Shown: positions 9,487 through 17,743 of the stretch, in pieces
How the letters are laid out: the number at the start of each line of letters is the position of its first letter
How positions within the stretch are numbered: the stretch's first letter is position 1
Origin: Halalkalibacter alkalisediminis
GTDB taxonomy: Bacteria > Bacillota > Bacilli > Bacillales > Bacillaceae_D
Assembly: GCF_028610705.1 (NCBI RefSeq)
Contig: NZ_JAQQWT010000012.1
Location: forward strand, 1 to 64,000
Direction of reading: 5' to 3'
DNA: 64,000 nucleotides
Position numbers and translations under genes: made by a program
Notes under the pieces: generated by a model
The model's database searches: none
What the model was told of the DNA's origin: nothing
The model's input: the letters and a program-made list of their open reading frames with translations, nothing else

Positions 9487-9527
9487 AAAGTAGGAAGTCT
9501 TTATGTTACTAAAGACTTCCTACTTAT
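9487..9527. terminator. Bidirectional terminator between rpiR and tkt
   Basis: A perfect 15-bp stem, AAGTAGGAAGTCTTT (9488-9502) with its complement at 9511-9525, serves the convergent rpiR and tkt genes. Confidence 0.85.
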
Positions 9528-9569
9528 TAGTATTTCTTTTTTCATACGACTAAAATCTTCTACTCTATT

Positions 9570-11585
9570 TTACTTACTCATTACTTCCTTAAAATTCTTC
9601 ACCACATTCTCAACCGTAAATCCATACTCCTCAAGCAATTTGCTCGCTGGTGCAGAGGCACCAAATTGATCGATTGCAATAACGGCTCCAGCGTCTCCTA
9701 CATATTTACTCCAGCCAAGTGAAGAGCCCATTTCAATTCCAACACGAGCTTTCACCTGTTTCGGTAAAATTTGTTCTTTGTACTCGGCAGACTGTTTGTC
9801 AAAACGATCCCAACTTGGCATACTAACGACCGATACGAAGATGTTTTCTTTCTCAAGTTCTTTTTGCGCTGCAATGGCAAGCGAAACTTCAGAACCTGAA
9901 GCAAGAAGTAACCCACTAACGTCTCCTTTAGCTTCTGAAACAGTATAAGCACCCTTTTTAACACCCTCGTAGACTGCTTCTTGTTCCACCGCTAATGTCG
10001 GTAAGTCCTGACGTGTTAAAATTAACGCAGTAGGTGTATCTGTACTTTCAATTGCTAATCTCCATGCAGCTACCGTTTCTTTCGCGTCCGCTGGGCGAAT
10101 CGCACATAGTCCAGGCATCGCACGTAGAGATGCTAATTGTTCCACTGGCTCATGGGTAGGACCATCTTCTCCAACAGCTATGCTATCGTGAGTAAATACA
10201 TAAGTTACCGGCAGATTCATTAACGCAGCTAAGCGAATCGCTGGACGTAAATAGTCAGAGAATACGAAGAATGTCGCACCGAATACTTTCATTCCTCCAT
10301 GAATCGCCATTCCGTTAATGGCTGCGCCCATTGCAAATTCACGGACACCAAACCATACATTACGTGCTGCAAAACTATCTAAACCGTAATTCTTTTCAGA
10401 GGTAATGAGTGTTTTATTAGAACCTGCTAAGTCAGCAGAACCCCCAATTAATTGCGGGATTACGTTCGCTGCTGCATTTAGAGCTTTACCGGAAGAAGCA
10501 CGAGTTGCTAATGACTCCCCTTCGTTAAAAGTTGGCAGTTCAGCTTCCCAATTTTCAGGTAATTCGCCTGCTAATGCTACTTCGAATTGTTTCGCTAATT
10601 CAGGATATGCCTGCTTATAGCTAGCATATAATTCATTCCAACCTTCTTCTTTTTGTTGACCAAGTTTAGCAAACTGTTGAAAGTGGTTGGCCGCTTCTTC
10701 TGGCACGAAGAACGCTTCGTCATATGACCATTCATATGCATTTTTTGTTAATTTGATTTCTTCCTTGCCAAGTGGAGCGCCATGAGAAGCGGACTTCCCT
10801 GATTTATTTGGAGAACCATAGCCAATAACCGTCTTCACTTCAATTAATGTCGGATGATCTAAATCTGCCTTTGCTTCCTGTAGTGCTTGTTGAATCGCAT
10901 CTGTATCATTACCATCTTCAACACGAATCACTTGCCAACCGTAGGCTTTGAAACGATCTTCTACACTTTCTGAAAACGATAGATTTAAATCTCCATCTAA
11001 TGAGATATCATTTGAATCATACATCACAACAAGACGTCCAAGTTTCAAGTGACCGGCAAGTGACGCAGCTTCTGCTGAAACACCTTCCATTAAATCACCG
11101 TCGCCACAAATGCTGTACGTAAAATGATCTACTAGATTAAAGTTTTCTTTATTGTATGTTTCTGCTAGATGTCTTTCCGCCATCGCCATCCCAACAGCCA
11201 TTGCAATTCCTTGTCCTAATGGACCAGTTGTAGCTTCTACCCCAGGGGTATGACCAAGTTCCGGATGACCCGGTGTTCTACTTCCCCATTGACGGAAGTT
11301 TTTCAGATCGTTCATGGTAACATCATAACCAAATAGGTGCAGCATGCTGTATAGTAGCATCGATCCATGGCCTGCCGATAATACAAAGCGATCACGATTA
11401 AACCAATGAGGATTCGCTGGATTATGGTTCATTTCTTTTGCCCATAGAGTATAGGCCATTGGCGCTGCCCCCATTGGCATTCCTGGGTGACCAGAGTTCG
11501 CTTTTTCGATCCCGTCAATTGAAATCGTACGAATGGTATTGATGGCCAATTGATCAAGTTGTTTGTCATTCATAACTGTTTGCAT
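9570..11585 (-). CDS. tkt: Transketolase
   Basis: This thiamine-diphosphate enzyme transfers two-carbon units among pentose and hexose phosphates in the cytoplasm. The 671 residues include the family start ([21 protein letters not shown]), the ThDP motif [20 protein letters not shown], and the pyrimidine-domain segment [20 protein letters not shown]. Length is normal. It is the last gene of the run that starts with uxaC, 48 bases after the PFK-like gene, and would recycle ribulose-5-phosphate made by Gnd. Whether this is the only transketolase of the cell cannot be told, but its placement suggests it supports the sugar-acid pathway. Confidence 0.97.
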   Translation of the reverse strand: MQTVMNDKQLDQLAINTIRTISIDGIEKANSGHPGMPMGAAPMAYTLWAKEMNHNPANPHWFNRDRFVLSAGHGSMLLYSMLHLFGYDVTMNDLKNFRQWGSRTPGHPELGHTPGVEATTGPLGQGIAMAVGMAMAERHLAETYNKENFNLVDHFTYSICGDGDLMEGVSAEAASLAGHLKLGRLVVMYDSNDISLDGDLNLSFSESVEDRFKAYGWQVIRVEDGNDTDAIQQALQEAKADLDHPTLIEVKTVIGYGSPNKSGKSASHGAPLGKEEIKLTKNAYEWSYDEAFFVPEEAANHFQQFAKLGQQKEEGWNELYASYKQAYPELAKQFEVALAGELPENWEAELPTFNEGESLATRASSGKALNAAANVIPQLIGGSADLAGSNKTLITSEKNYGLDSFAARNVWFGVREFAMGAAINGMAIHGGMKVFGATFFVFSDYLRPAIRLAALMNLPVTYVFTHDSIAVGEDGPTHEPVEQLASLRAMPGLCAIRPADAKETVAAWRLAIESTDTPTALILTRQDLPTLAVEQEAVYEGVKKGAYTVSEAKGDVSGLLLASGSEVSLAIAAQKELEKENIFVSVVSMPSWDRFDKQSAEYKEQILPKQVKARVGIEMGSSLGWSKYVGDAGAVIAIDQFGASAPASKLLEEYGFTVENVVKNFKEVMSK

Positions 11586-11633
11586 GTAATACCCACTCCC
11601 TATTTATCTCTATTTATAATTATTCATAATTAT

Positions 11634-12506
11634 TTATATTAAACTAATATTGCTAATTTTTAAAGCGGCCGTATTATTTTCTAGTAATATCTTTCCTGCC
11701 TCTTCACTAGATTCAACCCAACTAATCACTTTTTTAGCTATCTTTTTAGCAAGAATTCGATCACTAGCTGTTGGTGACGCTCCCATGCACTGTGCCTCAT
11801 CAAATATACTAATTTTCCAAGAAACACCTTCTAAAACAGGATGTAATTTCTCTTCAACGTAATTAAGCTCATCTCGTTCATCAAAGATGAGAAACGAGTG
11901 GTTTTTGCCTTGTTTAATTTTTTCATTTACGAATCGAGATACGTCTGCTGTTGTCTTAATATCCCAATAACGGATTAAATCTCCGACAGCATCTGCCACA
12001 TCGTTTGCTAGGAAACTTCCTTGTCTTCCAGGCACTTGAATTCCAAAAAGACGAAACTGTTCGTAGCGACATGAAGAGATCGTATCTTCTATTTTATAAA
12101 TATCTTCAATCAAGGTATTAAGAGCCGAGTCATACCCAAGTGATTGTTTCGATTCCACGACATCATTGTAGATCGAGACAGGAATAAACAATGCTTTTTT
12201 TCTCAATTGGTTCTTAACATGTTGATAAAAGCGATATCCTGCCTCTCCACCCATCACAATAATTGTGTCGAAGATGGCTAGGTCACTCTGACTAAGTAGA
12301 TATGAATCCTTTTCGGTATAACAACGTAATAAATTTCCACCAAATGAACGCCATGAAACTAAGTCTTTTTCACGGTATTGTTTAACATTTGTTCTTTCTT
12401 CAATTGAGTAAACTTCATGATCATGAATTAATTGACTTACCATATCATAAGTTAATAGATTCACAATGGAGTATACTGATTCAATATTTATGATTCCAAT
12501 TTTCAT
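11634..12506 (-). CDS. Phosphofructokinase-like protein lacking catalytic residues
   Basis: The 290 residues resemble bacterial 6-phosphofructokinase: the segment SLGYDSALNTLIEDIYKIED parallels the GFDTALNT helix, and FGIQVPGRQGSFLA parallels the MGRHAGW motif. However, the nucleotide motif GGDGS is GGEAG (86-90), and the TIDND loop with the catalytic aspartate is SIYND (111-115), with Tyr in place of Asp. The N-terminal GGT...G(S/T)R region is also poor (SWRSFGGNLLR). The protein is therefore probably not an ordinary kinase and may bind sugar phosphates as a sensor or act on another substrate. It lies between the lar/uxa operon and tkt, and conserved length argues against decay. The PFK homology call is moderately sure, the loss of activity is inference. 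Confidence 0.6.
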   Translation of the reverse strand: MKIGIINIESVYSIVNLLTYDMVSQLIHDHEVYSIEERTNVKQYREKDLVSWRSFGGNLLRCYTEKDSYLLSQSDLAIFDTIIVMGGEAGYRFYQHVKNQLRKKALFIPVSIYNDVVESKQSLGYDSALNTLIEDIYKIEDTISSCRYEQFRLFGIQVPGRQGSFLANDVADAVGDLIRYWDIKTTADVSRFVNEKIKQGKNHSFLIFDERDELNYVEEKLHPVLEGVSWKISIFDEAQCMGASPTASDRILAKKIAKKVISWVESSEEAGKILLENNTAALKISNISLI

Positions 12507-12548
12507 AAGAACCTCTCTTCTTTTTTACTCATTTTATCATTAGTCTTT

Positions 12549-12576
12549 CACAAAAAGAAGGTTCCACCTTTTTTGT
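12549..12576 (-). terminator. Possible terminator after the larC region
   Basis: On the minus strand an imperfect stem (AAAAAAGG with CCTTCTTTTT) is followed by a T-rich tract. It lies between the larC2 relic and the PFK-like gene, so it may end the uxaC-larC transcript. Confidence 0.4.
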
Positions 12577-12642
12577 TTTGATTCAAGTTAAATCGAGAGA
12601 GACCGTCATTCATTTTACGAGCGATCTCAAATTCAATTCCTT

Positions 12643-12801
12643 CTAAACTTGCTCATACACCTTTTTTAAAGGGACTTGGTGGAACTTCGCAATACTCTTG
12701 TAATCTTCAAATTCTGGTGATTTCCCCCACTCAGTAGACACCTTGTTGTTTTGCCTTCTTCACTTCCATTTTAACCATTTGATCATCGGTATGTTGATGA
12801 T
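12643..12801 (-). pseudogene. Degenerate relic of the LarC C-terminal (LarC2) domain
   Basis: Just after the larC stop, two out-of-frame stretches look like LarC2. One is HTDDQMVKMEV (about 12801-12755), like the start of the domain. The other is VSTEWGK followed by SPEFEDYKSIAKFHQ and VPLKKVYEQV (12741-12646), like its extreme C-terminus, which normally reads SPEYEDC...PLKEVY. About 100 residues between them are deleted and stops are present in each frame. The intact gene upstream thus encodes only the LarC1 half. Confidence 0.6.
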
Positions 12802-12852
12802 CCGGCGGGAGATAAGAATGTATCTTTCAAACTCCTCTCATCTGTTGCATAG

Positions 12853-13662
12853 CTACTCGCCAATAATGACACGAAGGACATTAGGCTGATCTTTAAAGCT
12901 CTTTGTCCCTGCCCCGTATCCTACTTCTTTTATTTTCATTGCAGGTAAACCACAGAAATCTTCAGCTAATACAGCAACTATAGCTGCGCCCGTTGGTGTG
13001 GTTAATTCAGCTTTCAACTCACTTTGTGCAATGGGAACTCCCTTTAACATTTCCAATGTCGCAGGGGCGGGCACTGGATAAACCCCATGATCAATCCGAA
13101 TCTTTCCGTTCCCTACTGGAACCTGAGACGATTTGATGATGTCAATTTCTAGTTGTTCAAGCAGAATCGCTGCCCCGACTATATCGATAATGGAATCCAC
13201 GGCACCAACTTCATGAAAATGCACCTTTTCCAACGGCATATTGTGAATACGCCCTTCAGCTTCCCCAATTTTCTTAAAGATTTTTAACGAAGTTTCCTTT
13301 ACCCGATCAGAAAAGCCCGCGGCCTCAATCATTTTTACAATATCTTTATAGGAGCGGTGATGATGATCGTGGTCATGGCTATGTCCGCGATTGTGACTAT
13401 GTCCATGATCATGACTGTGTTCGTGATTATGACTATGTCCGTGGTCATGACTGTGACCTATATCGTTTAAAAGTACGTCGAATTTAGTACTTGTGATTCC
13501 GTTCTTTACAACTTTCGTCCACTTCAACTCATACTCTTCAGTGATAGGCAGTTTTTTTAGTTCTGCTACTAATTTAGCTGGATCCGCTCCTGCATCAAGA
13601 AGAGCTCCGATCATCATATCGCCACTGATTCCTGAAAAGCAGTCCAAATATAATGTCTTCAT
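12853..13662 (-). CDS. larC: LarC-type nickel-insertion protein, N-terminal (LarC1) half with His-rich segment
   Basis: LarC inserts nickel into the pyridinium bis-thiocarboxylate mononucleotide that becomes the nickel-pincer cofactor of LarA. The 269 residues start with the family signature YLDCFSGISGDMMIGALLDAG and end VLRVIIGE, where a full LarC continues into LarC2. A histidine cluster (residues 70-102, about 17 His in GHSHDH-type repeats) is typical of LarC nickel handling. The usual product is about 400 residues, or is made as LarC1 and LarC2 via frameshifting in Lactobacillus plantarum. Here LarC2 is a relic (12643-12801). Start ATG 13662 follows AAAGGGG and lies 6 bases after larB. 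Function with LarC1 alone is uncertain, or a second LarC may exist elsewhere. Confidence 0.9.
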   Translation of the reverse strand: MKTLYLDCFSGISGDMMIGALLDAGADPAKLVAELKKLPITEEYELKWTKVVKNGITSTKFDVLLNDIGHSHDHGHSHNHEHSHDHGHSHNRGHSHDHDHHHRSYKDIVKMIEAAGFSDRVKETSLKIFKKIGEAEGRIHNMPLEKVHFHEVGAVDSIIDIVGAAILLEQLEIDIIKSSQVPVGNGKIRIDHGVYPVPAPATLEMLKGVPIAQSELKAELTTPTGAAIVAVLAEDFCGLPAMKIKEVGYGAGTKSFKDQPNVLRVIIGE

Positions 13663-13668
13663 TCGCTT

Positions 13669-14421
13669 TCAGCCCCTTTCCTGAGCTAATTGGTAGATTA
13701 AGGCAGCGTTGTAGGCTCCACCGAATCCATTATCAATGTTAACCACGCTAATCCCAGAGGCACAAGAATTTAACATTGTCAGCAATGCGGATAAACCGTG
13801 GAAATTAGCCCCATAACCTACGCTTGTCGGCACGGCAATGACCGGATGAGATACGAGACCACCGATTACACTGGGTAGCGCACCTTCCATTCCAGCGACA
13901 ACCACCGAAACCGTTGCCTGTTGAATTTCTTCATAGTGGTCAAATAACCGATGGATGCCTGCCACGCCAACATCATAAATCCGATGGACATTACACCCTA
14001 ATGCTTCAGCAGTAATGGCCGCTTCTTCTGCTACCCTCAAATCAGAAGTACCTGCACAAATAATACTCACGTACCCTTGTGATTCATTCGCTACCGTTAT
14101 CGGTTTATCCTTCCAAAGCAAAATTTGCGCGATTTCATGATACTGAAATTCAGGACACGCTTGAATCACCTGTTTTGCTTTTTCTTTTGAGATTCGTGTC
14201 ACAAGCACGTTGTTGTTTTTTTCACGTAACGCTAGAATAATGGAGGTAATTTGTTCAGCTGATTTTCCTTCTCCAAACACAATCTCTGAAAAACCTTGTC
14301 TCTTTTTGCGGTGATGATCGACTTTAGCAAAACCTAAGTCTTCATAAGTGGCTAGTTTTTTTTTCGCTTCTCCTACACTTAAATCCCCTGTCTGGACTTG
14401 CTTTAAAATCTCTTCTAACAT
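13669..14421 (-). CDS. larB: Pyridinium-3,5-biscarboxylic acid mononucleotide synthase, LarB
   Basis: LarB carboxylates and hydrolyses nicotinic acid adenine dinucleotide to give the biscarboxylate precursor of the nickel-pincer cofactor. The 250 residues show the AIR-carboxylase-like C-terminal domain, with ICAGTSDLRVAEEAAITAE, YDVGVAGIHRLF, VVVAGMEGALPSVIGGLV and PTSVGYGANFHGLSALLTML, all classic LarB motifs. ATG 14421 is preferred to GTG 14430 because AAGGTGAG sits 8 bases before it and overlaps the GTG. It lies between gntK and larC in the same operon. Nothing unusual is seen in length or motifs. Confidence 0.95.
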   Translation of the reverse strand: MLEEILKQVQTGDLSVGEAKKKLATYEDLGFAKVDHHRKKRQGFSEIVFGEGKSAEQITSIILALREKNNNVLVTRISKEKAKQVIQACPEFQYHEIAQILLWKDKPITVANESQGYVSIICAGTSDLRVAEEAAITAEALGCNVHRIYDVGVAGIHRLFDHYEEIQQATVSVVVAGMEGALPSVIGGLVSHPVIAVPTSVGYGANFHGLSALLTMLNSCASGISVVNIDNGFGGAYNAALIYQLAQERG

Positions 14422-14481
14422 GGTTAACACTCACCTTGCTGTTTAATAGTTACTACTTAATGTATCATTTGTTAGAAGGAT

Positions 14482-15957
14482 TTAAAAATACGTTGATAAA
14501 TCGTTCGCAATATCCTCGTACTTTTCATATACACTCAAATAAGTTTTGTGATTTTCTGCATTTGGTTTCACCACATCACCCATCGGTACATTCTTTTTAA
14601 TGTCTTCAAAGGATTCCGCTTTCCCAGTTGAAACGAGTGCCGTCCAAGCTGCTCCCCACGCTGCACTGTGATGACTTTCAGGAACATACACCTCTTTCCC
14701 AAATACATCTGCTAACATCTGAAGCCATAACGGAGACCTCGCTAACCCACCATTGACGTACAACTTGTCAGGTTCACCTGCTACTCGTTCTAAAGCTTTT
14801 CCGATTTGATAGAGATTAAAAGTAATTCCTTCTAGCACTGCACGAATAAAGTGCTCCTTCTTATGAGTAATCGTTACCCCGTAGAAGTTTCCTTTAGCGC
14901 TCTGATTCCATAATGGCGCTCTCTCCCCATTAACATATGGATGGAACAGCATTCCTTCTGCACCTGGAGAAACTCGTTCGGCTTCTTTCGTTAACTCATC
15001 AAAGCTACCTTCGTAATTTAACAGTTCCTTTAACCATTGAAGAGTAATTCCCCCGTTATTCGTAGGGCCTCCAATGATCGAATAATCGTCTGTAAACGCA
15101 TAGCAAAAAGTTTCGTGCTTTTGATCAATTTGAGCCTTTTTCGTAAATTGTCTGATCGCTCCACTTGTTCCCACCGTCACAGCAACTTCACCAGGTAAAA
15201 TAGCTCCAATCCCCAAGTTCGCTAACTGCCCGTCTGCCGAACCGATTACAAAAGGAAGTTCATTCGTGATACCCATTGCCACGGCAATATCCTCTTTGAT
15301 ACCCTTAATGATTTCAGTTGGCGGAACAATTTTTGAAAGTTGATCTTTATCAATATCGGCAAGCGCGAGTGTTTCTTCGTCCCATTGGAAGGAATGGCGA
15401 TTAAAAAGTCCACTTGCAGATGCCATGGAATAATCAACGACTCTTTGACCAAACCACTTTTGAATGACGAATTCTTTAACGGACATAAAATAAGCTGCTT
15501 GTTTATATGGCTCATATTCCGTTTCCTTCATCCAAAGGAGTTTGGTCAATGGAGACATCGGGTGAATTGGCAAGCCTGTTTTTTCGTAAAACTTCATGCC
15601 TTTTGTTTGCATCAAGTTCTCTGCTTGAACTTTGCTTCTCCCGTCAGCCCAAATGATTGCCTTTGATAAAGGTTCACCCTGTTTGTCCACACAAATCACT
15701 GAATGCATGGCACACGACAGACCAAGCGTAACGATTTCACCATCTTTGACGTTTGCTTTTTTAGTGACATTCCGCACAGCTTGGACAGATAAACGTTCAA
15801 TCTCATTCGGGTCTTGTTCTACCCATCCCGTTTGAGGATAATACGATGTGATCATCTCTTCTGATTCAGCAATGAGATTGCCACTTAAATTGAAAACAAC
15901 CGCCTTCGCACTTGTCGTTCCAATATCCAGACCTATCACGAACTCTTTTGACATCAT
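14482..15957 (-). CDS. gntK: Gluconokinase, FGGY family
   Basis: The protein phosphorylates D-gluconate to 6-phosphogluconate with ATP. The 491 residues have the FGGY N-terminal phosphate loop GLDIGTTSAKAVVF, the gluconokinase-like HPMSPLTKLLWMKE, the catalytic-aspartate segment GSADGQLANLGIG and the C-terminal LYVNGGLARSPLWLQMLADV. Overall it resembles GntK of bacilli more than xylulokinase or glycerol kinase. It is embedded between larE and larB, which is odd for a gluconate operon lacking a gluconate permease. This suggests gluconate is produced internally, by the LarA-type epimerase. Its product feeds gnd at 1655, which shares the operator. Exact substrate among aldonates remains to be proven. 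Confidence 0.88.
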   Translation of the reverse strand: MMSKEFVIGLDIGTTSAKAVVFNLSGNLIAESEEMITSYYPQTGWVEQDPNEIERLSVQAVRNVTKKANVKDGEIVTLGLSCAMHSVICVDKQGEPLSKAIIWADGRSKVQAENLMQTKGMKFYEKTGLPIHPMSPLTKLLWMKETEYEPYKQAAYFMSVKEFVIQKWFGQRVVDYSMASASGLFNRHSFQWDEETLALADIDKDQLSKIVPPTEIIKGIKEDIAVAMGITNELPFVIGSADGQLANLGIGAILPGEVAVTVGTSGAIRQFTKKAQIDQKHETFCYAFTDDYSIIGGPTNNGGITLQWLKELLNYEGSFDELTKEAERVSPGAEGMLFHPYVNGERAPLWNQSAKGNFYGVTITHKKEHFIRAVLEGITFNLYQIGKALERVAGEPDKLYVNGGLARSPLWLQMLADVFGKEVYVPESHHSAAWGAAWTALVSTGKAESFEDIKKNVPMGDVVKPNAENHKTYLSVYEKYEDIANDLSTYF

Positions 15958-15994
15958 GCATCTTCCTTTTCGCTCTTTAAAATGTGTTAAATGT

Positions 15995-16028
15995 GAAAAA
16001 GACTTTGAAAGAGCTCAAAGCCTTTTTC
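15995..16028 (-). terminator. Intra-operon hairpin between larE and gntK
   Basis: Arms GAAAAAGACTTTGA (15995-16008) and TCAAAGCCTTTTTC (16015-16028) pair with one mismatch. On the minus strand it is followed by only a short T run, so it may be a partial terminator or RNA-processing site that sets expression ratios. Confidence 0.45.
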
Positions 16029-16045
16029 TACTTTTTCGCCCTTTG

Positions 16046-16846
16046 TTACGAAAGAACTTTATTCATGCTACCACTTTGATAGCCAATTAAGTCTAGTGTG
16101 ACATATTGAAACCCATACGTCTGTAGTTCTTTTGAAATCGATTCATGATTTTCAAGGACCACTTTCATATCATTTGGTTCGACCTCAATTCTAGCGACTT
16201 CCTGATGAGTTCGAACCCGCACTTGACGAATGTGCAGAGCTTTTAAATACGCTTCTGCTTTCTCCACTTTCGTTAGCTTTTCTTTCGTTATCTTCTCACC
16301 ATAGGCAATTCTTGATGATAAGCAGGCGAAAGAAGGCTTATTCCACGTTGGTAAGTCAAATTGCTTGGAAAGCTCTCTAATTTCCTCTTTATATAAATCA
16401 GCTTCTTGTAAGGGACCACGAATTCCATTTTCCTTCGCAGCTTTCATACCAGGACGGTGTTCATTCATATCATCGGCGATAACCCCATACACAACATTTT
16501 TGAACCCTTTTTCTTCCATAATCGGAATTAGCAATTCAAATAAACTGTTTTTACAGAAATAACACCGATTTTTATCATTCTCTGTATAGCCTGGTATCGC
16601 TAATTCTGACGTTTCGATCACTTGGTGATGAACTCCTATTTTCTGAGCTAATTCCTTGGCTTCTATTAGTTCACTCGATGGATACGTTTCAGAATCAGCT
16701 GTAACAGCCAATACACGGTCTTTACCTAACGTTTCAACCGCTACTTTTAATAAAAAGGTACTATCGACACCACCGGAAAAAGCGACGACCACTGAATTCA
16801 TTTCTTGGAGAATAGATCCTAATTTCTGATATTTTTCGTTGACCAT
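16046..16846 (-). CDS. larE: ATP-dependent sulfur transferase LarE
   Basis: LarE activates and thiolates the two carboxylates of the pincer precursor. It has the PP-loop SGGVDSTFLL near the N-terminus and the family segments VTADSETYPSSEL, YGVIADDMNEHRPGMKAA and KPSFACLSSRIAYG. Three cysteines are placed as in LarE proteins thought to carry an [4Fe-4S] cluster: a C-x2-C pair (RCYFCK) and the Cys of ACLSSR. The single-cysteine sacrificial type has only the last. ATG 16846 is chosen over ATG 16867 because the string AGGGAGAGG 5 bases before it is coding if the longer form is used. It sits 99 bases downstream of the SDR gene in the uxaC-larC operon. Confidence 0.94.
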   Translation of the reverse strand: MVNEKYQKLGSILQEMNSVVVAFSGGVDSTFLLKVAVETLGKDRVLAVTADSETYPSSELIEAKELAQKIGVHHQVIETSELAIPGYTENDKNRCYFCKNSLFELLIPIMEEKGFKNVVYGVIADDMNEHRPGMKAAKENGIRGPLQEADLYKEEIRELSKQFDLPTWNKPSFACLSSRIAYGEKITKEKLTKVEKAEAYLKALHIRQVRVRTHQEVARIEVEPNDMKVVLENHESISKELQTYGFQYVTLDLIGYQSGSMNKVLS

Positions 16847-16945
16847 TGTCCTCTCCCTTCTAGACATGTAGAATGGTCTTTCTAGTTAATTATCTCTAAA
16901 GTGTATTGAAGGCTCAACTTTAAAAGACCAAATGTCTTATACTGT

Positions 16946-17716
16946 TTAGATGGTCATGCTTCCAAAACCACCATCTACTCGGATCAGGGCACCCGTCACA
17001 AAACTCGATGCTTTATCTGAAGAAAGCCACACAGCTGCACCTTGCAATTCATCTGGTTCACCGAAACGATTCATTGGAGTATGATTCATGATGGATTCAA
17101 TTCTTTCTTCGCTCAAAATTTTACGATTTTGCTCTGCTGGGAAGAAACCAGGAATAATCGCATTTACACGAATGCCGTGTGGAGCAAATTCTCTCGCTAA
17201 ATACTGAGTCATACTATTTACCCCTGCCTTTGAAACCGAGTACGTAAATACTTTTGATAATGGTGTTGTTGAAGAAACGGATGAAATATTAATAATGCTT
17301 CCTTTTCTTTCTTGCTCAATCATTCTCTTCGCAAAGATTTGGCACGTGACAACGATGCCTTTCAAGTTTACGTCCATAATGTCGTCCCATTCATCCATCT
17401 CAAGATCAAAGAACGGTGTCGCACTATTTTTCCCTGGAGCATTCAATACGACATCCCAGCCACCTGACCACTGTTCAATTTCATTTGCCGCTCTCTCCAG
17501 TGACTCACGTGAACTAACATCTGCAGCAAACGCTTTTGCTGTTCCGCCATTCTCCTCAATTTCTTGAACGACCAGATTGGCTTTTTCAAGATTTCGACCA
17601 AGAATGGCTACTTTCGCACCATGTTCCGCTAATCCCTTGGAGATTGAAGCTCCTAATACACTATTTCCACCGATCGCTACAACTGTTTTACCTGTTAGAT
17701 CAAATAAGTTCCCCAT
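16946..17716 (-). CDS. uxuB: SDR oxidoreductase, probable fructuronate reductase (D-mannonate oxidoreductase)
   Basis: This is a classical short-chain dehydrogenase of 256 residues. It has the NAD(P) motif GGNSVLG (16-22), Ser in NISSVSS (145), Tyr159 and Lys163 of the YSVSK catalytic motif, and a C-terminal VDGGF. The segment PGFFPAEQNR...HTPMNRFGEPDEL is the hallmark I associate with the SDR-type D-mannonate oxidoreductase UxuB/YjmF of B. subtilis. It would reduce fructuronate, made by UxaC, to D-mannonate. It lies 27 bases after larA and before larE. 5-Keto-gluconate reductase is an alternative, but gene context favours fructuronate. Confidence 0.85.
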   Translation of the reverse strand: MGNLFDLTGKTVVAIGGNSVLGASISKGLAEHGAKVAILGRNLEKANLVVQEIEENGGTAKAFAADVSSRESLERAANEIEQWSGGWDVVLNAPGKNSATPFFDLEMDEWDDIMDVNLKGIVVTCQIFAKRMIEQERKGSIINISSVSSTTPLSKVFTYSVSKAGVNSMTQYLAREFAPHGIRVNAIIPGFFPAEQNRKILSEERIESIMNHTPMNRFGEPDELQGAAVWLSSDKASSFVTGALIRVDGGFGSMTI

Positions 17717-17743
17717 TTAGTTCTCCCCCTATAATGATGTTTT

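Noticed and set aside
12549-13453. CRISPR array for the repeated units near 13355-13453
   Set aside because: The repeats are in frame and encode the His-rich LarC segment, with no spacers.
15246-15666. Frames of 89 and 108 codons inside gntK
   Set aside because: Shadows of a well-supported FGGY kinase gene, with no start signals.
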